NCBI GenBank assembly: GCA_023375785.1
Contig: SZWC01001497.1
Location: forward strand, 214,510-278,509
Direction: 5' to 3'
DNA length: 64,000 nucleotides
Source: Penium margaritaceum
Taxonomy: Eukaryota; Streptophyta; Zygnematophyceae; Desmidiales; Peniaceae
The notes below the pieces were generated by a model that did no database searches, had not been told where the DNA came from, and was given only the letters and a program-made list of their open reading frames with translations. Below, piece after piece: positions 56,240-64,000 of the stretch; the stretch's first letter is position 1; each line of letters begins with the position of its first letter. Position numbers and translations under genes: made by a program.

Positions 56240-59187
56240 TATGGCGCAAGTAGGGAGCAAATATGGTGCAACTAGGACGCAATTAGGGCGCAACTAGAGC
56301 GCAACTAGGGCGCAACTAGGCCACAACTAAGGCGCAACTAGGGCGCAAGTAGGGCGCAAGTAGGGCGCAAGTAGGGCGCAAGTAGGGCGCAAGTAGGGCG
56401 CAAGTAGGGCGCAAGTAGGGCGCAAGTAGGGCGCAAGTAGGGCGCAAGTAGGGCGCAAGTAGGGCGCAAGTAGGGCGCAAGTAGGGCGCAAGTAGGGCGC
56501 AAGTAGGGCGCAAGTAGGGCGCAAGTAGGGCGCAAGTAGGGCGCAAGTAGGGCGCAAGTAGGGCGCAAGTAGGGCGCAAGTAGGGCGCAAGTAGGGCGCA
56601 AGTAGGGCGCAAGTAGGGCGCAAGTAGGGCGCAAGTAGGGCGCAAGTAGGGCGCAAGTAGGGCGCAAGTAGGGCGCAAGTAGGGCGCAAGTAGGGCGCAA
56701 GTAGGGCGCAAGTAGGGCGCAAGTAGGGCGCAAGTAGGGCGCAAGTAGGGCGCAAGTAGGGCGCAAGTAGGGCGCAAGTAGGGCGCAAGTAGGGCGCAAG
56801 TAGGGCGCAAGTAGGGCGCAAGTAGGGCGCAAGTAGGGCGCAAGTAGGGCGCAAGTAGGGCGCAAGTAGGGCGCAAGTAGGGCGCAAGTAGGGCGCAAGT
56901 AGGGCGCAAGTAGGGCGCAAGTAGGGCGCAAGTAGGGCGCAAGTAGGGCGCAAGTAGGGCGCAAGTAGGGCGCAAGTAGGGCGCAAGTAGGGCGCAAGTA
57001 GGGCGCAAGTAGGGCGCAAGTAGGGCGCAAGTAGGGCGCAAGTAGGGCGCAAGTAGGGCGCAAGTAGGGCGCAAGTAGGGCGCAAGTAGGGCGCAAGTAG
57101 GGCGCAAGTAGGGCGCAAGTAGGGCGCAAGTAGGGCGCAAGTAGGGCGCAAGTAGGGCGCAAGTAGGGCGCAAGTAGGGCGCAAGTAGGGCGCAAGTAGG
57201 GCGCAAGTAGGGCGCAAGTAGGGCGCAAGTAGGGCGCAAGTAGGGCGCAAGTAGGGCGCAAGTAGGGCGCAAGTAGGGCGCAAGTAGGGCGCAAGTAGGG
57301 CGCAACTAGGGTGCAACTAGGGCGCAACTAGCGTGCAACTAGGGCACAACCGGGGCGCAATGAGGGTGCAACTAGTTTGCAAGTTAGGCGCAACTAGGGC
57401 GCAACTTAGGCGCAACTTGGGCGCAAGTAGGGTGCAACTAGAGCGCAACTAGAGCGCAACTAGGGCACAACTAGGACGCAAGAAGGGTGCAACCAGGGCA
57501 CAACTAGATCGCAACTAGGGCACAACTAGGGCTCAACTAGGGCGCAACTAGGGTGCAACTAGGGCGCAAGTAGGGTGCAACTAGGGCGCAACTAGGGCGT
57601 AGCTAGTGCGCAACAAAGGCACAACTAGGGTGCAAGTAGGATGCCAATAGGTCGCAAGTAGGGTGCAATGAGGGCGCAAGTAGGGTGCAACTAGGGTGCA
57701 ACTAGGGCGCAACTAGGGCACAATTAGGGCGCGACTAGGGCGCAGATATGGCGCAACTAGGGTGCAACTAGGGCGCAACTAGGGCGCAACTAGGGCGTAA
57801 CTAAGGCGTAAATAGGTGGCAACAAGGGCGAAACTATGGTGCAGCTAGGGTGCAACTAGGGCACAACTAGGGCGCAACAAGGGTACAACTAAGGCGCGAC
57901 TAGGGCGCAACTAGGGTGAAACTAGGGCGCAAGTAGGACGCAAGTAGGGCACAAGTATGGTGCAACTACAGCGCAAGTGGGGCACAACTAGGACGTAACT
58001 AGGGTGCAACTAGGGCGCAACGAGGGAGCAACGAGGGCGTAACAAGGGCGCAACAAGGGTGCAACTAGGGCGCAACTAGGGCGCAACTAGGACGCCACTC
58101 GGACGCAACTAGGGCGCAACTAGGGCGCAACTAGGGCGCAACTAGGGTGCAACTAGGCCGCAACTAGGGCGCAACTAAGGCGCAACTAGGCCGCAACAAA
58201 GGCACAACTAGGGCACAAGTAGGGCACAAGTAGGACGCAACTAGGGAGCAACTAGGGTACAACTAAAGCATAGCTAGTGTGCAACTGAGGCGCAACTAGG
58301 GCGCAAGTAGGGTGCCAATAGGGCGTAAGTATTGTGTAACAAGGACGCAAGAATGGTGCAACTAGGGCGCAACTAGGATGCATCTAGGGCGCAAGTAGGG
58401 CCTACTAGGGCGTGACTAGGACGCAAGTAGGGCGCAGGTAGGGTGCAACTAGGGCACACCTAAGGCGCAACTAGGGTGCAACTAGGGCACACCTAGGGCG
58501 CAACTAGGGCGCAACTAGGTCGCAACTAGGGCGCAACTAGGGCATAAATAGGGCGCAACTAGGGCGCAACTAGGGCGCAACTAGGGTGCAACTAGGGCAC
58601 AACAAGGGTGCAACGAGGGCGCAACTAGGATGCAAACAACTAGGGCACAACTAGGGTGCAACTGGGGCGCAACTAGGGCGTAACTAGGGCGTAACTAGGG
58701 TGCAACTAGTGTGCAAGTTGGGCGCAACTAGGGCGTAACTAAGGCGCAACTAGGGCACAAGTAGGACACAACTAGGGCGCAACTAGGGGACAACTAGGGC
58801 ATAGCTAGTCCCCAACTGAGGCGTAACTAGGGCACAAGTAGGCGCCAGAAGGGCGCAAATAGGATGCAACTAGGGTGCAACTAGGGCGCAACTTGGACGC
58901 AACTAGGGCGCAACTAGTGCGCAACTAGGGTACACCTAGGGTGCAAGTAGGGCGCAAATAGGGTGCAACTAGGGCGCCCGGGCACAACAAGGGTGAAACT
59001 AAGGGGCAACTAGGGCGCAACTAGGACGCAACTAGGACGCAACTAGGGCAAAACTAGGGCGCAACTAGGGGGCAACTAGGGCGTAACTAGGGTGCAACTA
59101 GTGCGCAGCTAGGGCGCACATAGGACACGACTAGGGCGCGACTAGGGCGCAACTTGGGTGCAACTAGGGCGCGACTAGGGCGCACCC
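56240..59187 (+). repeat. Family B 11-bp satellite, plus orientation, right segment
   Basis: About 268 units continuing after the MITE. It contains the perfect 87-copy tract (separate entry). Beyond 57300 the variant order (agtttgcaagtt, then actagatcgcaac, then ggtcgcaagtagggtgcaat) follows that at about 49900..50370. It ends at ctagggcgcac, followed directly by family C in the same orientation. Confidence 0.96.
56340..57296 (+). repeat. Perfect 11-bp agggcgcaagt tract, 87 copies
   Basis: The unit repeats every 11 bp from 56340 to 57296 with no deviation that I can see, although nearby B units vary at almost every position. All copies retain the CpG that is mutated in much of B. The minus strand is stop-free in three frames (TCALLAPYLRP cycle, 329 codons), again a periodicity effect. 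The plus strand has TAG in every 33 bp. Very recent expansion or an assembly-extended tract. Confidence 0.95.
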
Positions 59188-60151
59188 CTGGCACAACTCG
59201 GCACAACTTTGGCACAACTCTGGCACAACTCGGCACAACTCTGGCACAGCTCTCGCACAACTCTGGCACAAATCTGGCACATCTCTGGCACAAGTCTGGC
59301 TCAACTCTGGCACAACTCTGGCACAGCACTGGCACAACTCTGGCACATCTCTGGCACTAGTCTCGCACAACTCTGGCATAACTCTGGCACAACTCCGAAA
59401 CAACTCTGGCACAACTCTGGCACAACTCTGGCACAACTCTGGCACAACTCAGGCACAACTCTGGCACAACTCTGGCACAACTCTGACACAACTCTTGAAC
59501 AACTCTGGCACAACTCTGGCACATGTTATGCACAACTCTTGCACAGCTCTGGCAGAAATCTGGCACAACATTAAAAGAACTCTGGCACAACACAGGCACA
59601 ACTCTGGCACAACTCTGGCACAACTCTGGCACAACTCTCACACAACTCTCACACAACTTTGGCACAACTCTGGCACAACTCTCGCACAACTCTGGCACAA
59701 CTATGGTACAACTCTGGAACTACTCTGGAACAACTCTGGCACTACTCTGGCACAACTATGGCACAACTCTGGCACAACTCTAGCACAAGTCTGGCACAAG
59801 TCTAGCGTAAATCTGGCACAAGTCTGGCACGAATCTGTGCACAACACTGGCACAACTCTGGCACAACTTTGGCACAACTCTGGCACAAATTTTGCACAAC
59901 TATGGCACAACTCTGGCACAACTCTGGTACAACCTTGGCACAACTCTGGCACAACTCTGGCACAAGTCTGGCTCAACTCTGGCACAACTATGGCACAACT
60001 CTGGCACAACTATGGCACAACTCTGGCACAACTCTGACACAACTCTGGCACGACCCTGGCACGACTCTGGCACAACTCGGCACAACTCTGGCACAACTCT
60101 GGCACAAATATGGCTCAACTCTGGCACCACTCTGGCACAACTCTGGCACAA

Positions 60152-60503
60152 CTCTGGCACAGCTCTGGCAAAACTCTGGCACAACTGTGGCACAACTCTG
60201 GCACAGCTCTGGCAAAACTCTGGCACAACTGTGGCACAACTCTGGCACAGCTCTGGCAAAACTCTGGCACAACTGTGGCACAACTCTGGCACAGCTCTGG
60301 CAAAACTCTGGCACAACTGTGGCACAACTCTGGCACAGCTCTGGCAAAACTCTGGCACAACTGTGGCACAACTCTGGCACAGCTCTGGCAAAACTCTGGC
60401 ACAACTGTGGCACAACTCTGGCACAGCTCTGGCAAAACTCTGGCACAACTGTGGCACAACTCTGGCACAGCTCTGGCAAAACTCTGGCACAACTGTGGCA
60501 CAA
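60152..60503 (+). repeat. 44-bp higher-order repeat, 8 copies
   Basis: Four C variants in fixed order (ctctggcacag, ctctggcaaaa, ctctggcacaa, ctgtggcacaa) repeat at exactly 44 bp. The gctctggcaaaac landmark lies at 60162, 60206 and so on to 60470. The copies look identical. Confidence 0.93.
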
Positions 60504-61429
60504 CTCTGGCACAACTCTGACACAACTCTAGCACAACTCTGGCACAACTCTGGCACAACTCTGGTACAACTCTGGCACAACTCTGGCACTACTCTGGCAC
60601 AACTCTGGCACAACTCTGGCACAACTCTAGCACAAGTCTGGCACAAGTCTGGCACAACTCTGGCACAACTCTGGCACGAATCTAGCACAACACTGGCACA
60701 ATTATGGCACAACTCTGGCACAACTCTGGAACAACTCTGGCACGACTTTTGCACAACCCTGGCACAACTCTGGCACAACTCTGGTACAACTGTGGCACAA
60801 CTCTAGCACAACTCTGGCACAACTCTGGCACAACTTGAGCACAACTCTGGCACAACTCTGGCACTACTCTGGCACAACTCTGGCACAACTCTGGCACATT
60901 TCTGGCACAACTCTGGCACAACTCTTGCACAAATCTGGCACAAGTCTGGCATAACTCTGGCACAACTATTGCAGGAATCTGGCACAAATCTGGCACAACT
61001 CTGGCACAACTCTGGCACAACTCTGGCACAACTCTGGCACAACATTGGCACAGCTCTTGCACAACTCTAACACAAATCTGGCACAACTCTGGAAGACCTC
61101 TGGCACAACACTGGCAGGACTCTGGCACCACACTGGCACGACTCTGGCACAACTCTGGCACAACTATGGCACAACTCTCGCAAAACTTTGGCACAACTCT
61201 GGCCCAACTCTGGCACAACTCTGGCACAACTCTGAAACAACTATGGTACAACTCTGGCACAACTCTGGCACTACTCTGGCACAACTCTGGCACAACTCTG
61301 GCACGACTTTTGCACAGCCCTGGCACAACTCTGGCACAACTCTGGCGCTACTCTGGCACAACTCGGCGCAAATCTGGCAAAAGTCTGGCACGACTATGGC
61401 ACAACTCGGCACAACTCTGGCACGACTTT

Positions 61430-64000
61430 GGCACAACTCTCGCACAGCTTTGGCACAACTCTCGCACAGCTTTGGCACAACTCTCGCACAGCTTTGGCAC
61501 AACTCTCGCACAGCTTTGGCACAACTCTCGCACAGCTTTGGCACAACTCTCGCACAGCTTTGGCACAACTCTCGCACAGCTTTGGCACAACTCTCGCACA
61601 GCTTTGGCACAACTCTCGCACAGCTTTGGCACAACTCTCGCACAGCTTTGGCACAACTCTCGCACAGCTTTGGCACAACTCTCGCACAGCTTTGGCACAA
61701 CTCTCGCACAGCTTTGGCACAACTCTCGCACAGCTTTGGCACAACTCTCGCACAGCTTTGGCACAACTCTCGCACAGCTTTGGCACAACTCTCGCACAGC
61801 TTTGGCACAACTCTCGCACAGCTTTGGCACAACTCTCGCACAGCTTTGGCACAACTCTCGCACAGCTTTGGCACAACTCTCGCACAGCTTTGGCACAACT
61901 CTCGCACAGCTTTGGCACAACTCTCGCACAGCTTTGGCACAACTCTCGCACAGCTTTGGCACAACTCTCGCACAGCTTTGGCACAACTCTCGCACAGCTT
62001 TGGCACAACTCTCGCACAGCTTTGGCACAACTCTCGCACAGCTTTGGCACAACTCTCGCACAGCTTTGGCACAACTCTCGCACAGCTTTGGCACAACTCT
62101 CGCACAGCTTTGGCACAACTCTCGCACAGCTTTGGCACAACTCTCGCACAGCTTTGGCACAACTCTCGCACAGCTTTGGCACAACTCTCGCACAGCTTTG
62201 GCACAACTCTCGCACAGCTTTGGCACAACTCTCGCACAGCTTTGGCACAACTCTCGCACAGCTTTGGCACAACTCTCGCACAGCTTTGGCACAACTCTCG
62301 CACAGCTTTGGCACAACTCTCGCACAGCTTTGGCACAACTCTCGCACAGCTTTGGCACAACTCTCGCACAGCTTTGGCACAACTCTCGCACAGCTTTGGC
62401 ACAACTCTCGCACAGCTTTGGCACAACTCTCGCACAGCTTTGGCACAACTCTCGCACAGCTTTGGCACAACTCTCGCACAGCTTTGGCACAACTCTCGCA
62501 CAGCTTTGGCACAACTCTCGCACAGCTTTGGCACAACTCTCGCACAGCTTTGGCACAACTCTCGCACAGCTTTGGCACAACTCTCGCACAGCTTTGGCAC
62601 AACTCTCGCACAGCTTTGGCACAACTCTCGCACAGCTTTGGCACAACTCTCGCACAGCTTTGGCACAACTCTCGCACAGCTTTGGCACAACTCTCGCACA
62701 GCTTTGGCACAACTCTCGCACAGCTTTGGCACAACTCTCGCACAGCTTTGGCACAACTCTCGCACAGCTTTGGCACAACTCTCGCACAGCTTTGGCACAA
62801 CTCTCGCACAGCTTTGGCACAACTCTCGCACAGCTTTGGCACAACTCTCGCACAGCTTTGGCACAACTCTCGCACAGCTTTGGCACAACTCTCGCACAGC
62901 TTTGGCACAACTCTCGCACAGCTTTGGCACAACTCTCGCACAGCTTTGGCACAACTCTCGCACAGCTTTGGCACAACTCTCGCACAGCTTTGGCACAACT
63001 CTCGCACAGCTTTGGCACAACTCTCGCACAGCTTTGGCACAACTCTCGCACAGCTTTGGCACAACTCTCGCACAGCTTTGGCACAACTCTCGCACAGCTT
63101 TGGCACAACTCTCGCACAGCTTTGGCACAACTCTCGCACAGCTTTGGCACAACTCTCGCACAGCTTTGGCACAACTCTCGCACAGCTTTGGCACAACTCT
63201 CGCACAGCTTTGGCACAACTCTCGCACAGCTTTGGCACAACTCTCGCACAGCTTTGGCACAACTCTCGCACAGCTTTGGCACAACTCTCGCACAGCTTTG
63301 GCACAACTCTCGCACAGCTTTGGCACAACTCTCGCACAGCTTTGGCACAACTCTCGCACAGCTTTGGCACAACTCTCGCACAGCTTTGGCACAACTCTCG
63401 CACAGCTTTGGCACAACTCTCGCACAGCTTTGGCACAACTCTCGCACAGCTTTGGCACAACTCTCGCACAGCTTTGGCACAACTCTCGCACAGCTTTGGC
63501 ACAACTCTCGCACAGCTTTGGCACAACTCTCGCACAGCTTTGGCACAACTCTCGCACAGCTTTGGCACAACTCTCGCACAGCTTTGGCACAACTCTCGCA
63601 CAGCTTTGGCACAACTCTCGCACAGCTTTGGCACAACTCTCGCACAGCTTTGGCACAACTCTCGCACAGCTTTGGCACAACTCTCGCACAGCTTTGGCAC
63701 AACTCTCGCACAGCTTTGGCACAACTCTCGCACAGCTTTGGCACAACTCTCGCACAGCTTTGGCACAACTCTCGCACAGCTTTGGCACAACTCTCGCACA
63801 GCTTTGGCACAACTCTCGCACAGCTTTGGCACAACTCTCGCACAGCTTTGGCACAACTCTCGCACAGCTTTGGCACAACTCTCGCACAGCTTTGGCACAA
63901 CTCTCGCACAGCTTTGGCACAACTCTCGCACAGCTTTGGCACAACTCTCGCACAGCTTTGGCACAACTCTCGCACAGCTTTGGCACAACTCTCGCACAGC
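61430..64000 (+). repeat. 22-bp dimeric repeat, more than 116 identical copies, runs off the window
   Basis: A strict alternation of ctctcgcacag and ctttggcacaa from about 61430 to the last base. I see no variant in 2.5 kb. It is a different dimer from the one at 39337..40920, though both include a ctctcgcaca half, so dimerisation plus amplification happened at least twice. Confidence 0.95.

Larger units (their letters stand above)
59188..64000 (+). repeat. Family C 11-bp satellite, plus orientation, right segment
   Basis: Units of ctggcacaact start immediately after B (ggcgcac then ccctggcacaactcgg), with no spacer and no orientation change. The first 0.9 kb and the segment 60510..61420 are diverged. 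The rest is amplified into regular tracts. The array continues past the window edge. The long minus-strand open frames (up to 940 codons) are made of ELCQSCARVVP-type cycles and have no gene features. Confidence 0.97.

Noticed and set aside
56316-57327. Three 329-codon minus-strand frames (TCALLAPYLRP cycle)
   Set aside because: Product of the 87-copy agggcgcaagt tract, identical in the three frames.
46861-59187. Family B as a telomeric repeat (CCCTA within each minus-strand unit, similar to plant CCCTAAA)
   Set aside because: Arrays are internal, diverged, present in both orientations and interrupted by other families. The resemblance is five bases and may be chance.
61164-63997. Three overlapping frames of 867-940 codons rich in CESCAK and CQSCARVV
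   Set aside because: Translation of the perfect 22-bp dimer in all three frames; the frames are equivalent, so none is a gene.

Overview
The window is eukaryotic, essentially gene-free satellite DNA. It most likely comes from a land plant or a related streptophyte. The best clue is a non-autonomous LTR element whose primer-binding site (32154..32165, minus strand, TGGTATCAGAGC) is the initiator-methionine tRNA site typical of plant Ty1/copia-type elements. I cannot name the species. I find no supportable host protein gene, tRNA, rRNA or CRISPR. The long open frames here follow from repeat units that lack stop codons.

Three main satellite families make up most of the 64 kb. Family A is a 20-bp unit (gggtcacagaaaccaaagcc). 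Family B is an 11-bp unit (agggcgcaact or agggcgcaagt). Family C is an 11-bp unit (ctggcacaact) that differs from B at three positions and lacks B's CpG. Small arrays of 12-bp, 18-bp and 23-bp units also occur.

Layout: A in minus orientation 1..4548; an abrupt inversion; A in plus orientation 4549..13449, interrupted by an LTR-like insertion at 8350..8935; B in minus orientation 13465..20124; a second A+B unit from 20125, giving a diverged tandem duplication of about 7.7-8 kb; B to about 30980, where orientation flips at a perfect palindrome; LTR element 1 at 30998..32791; C at 32792..43748 with a 747-bp assembly gap; LTR element 2 at 43749..46665; a 12-bp minisatellite; B in plus orientation 46861..59187, broken by a 747-bp unique insertion, an 18-bp minisatellite, a unique block that looks misassembled, and a clean TIR element with a TA duplication; then C from 59188 to the window end.

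Sequence has been homogenised at several scales. Adjacent duplications of 88-143 bp, mostly multiples of 11 in B and C, are scattered through diverged arrays. Five tracts look perfectly regular: 110-bp x 14.7, 22-bp x about 72, 11-bp x 26, 11-bp x 87, and 22-bp x more than 116. B and A units mostly vary at their CpG, as expected from methylation-driven decay. Larger units of about 0.87, 1.5, 2.25 and 7.8 kb can be traced by recurring marker motifs. The left and right B domains are inverted relative to each other around the C core. The window therefore reads as heterochromatin (pericentromeric, subtelomeric or sex-chromosome-like, which is inference) used as a landing ground for transposons.
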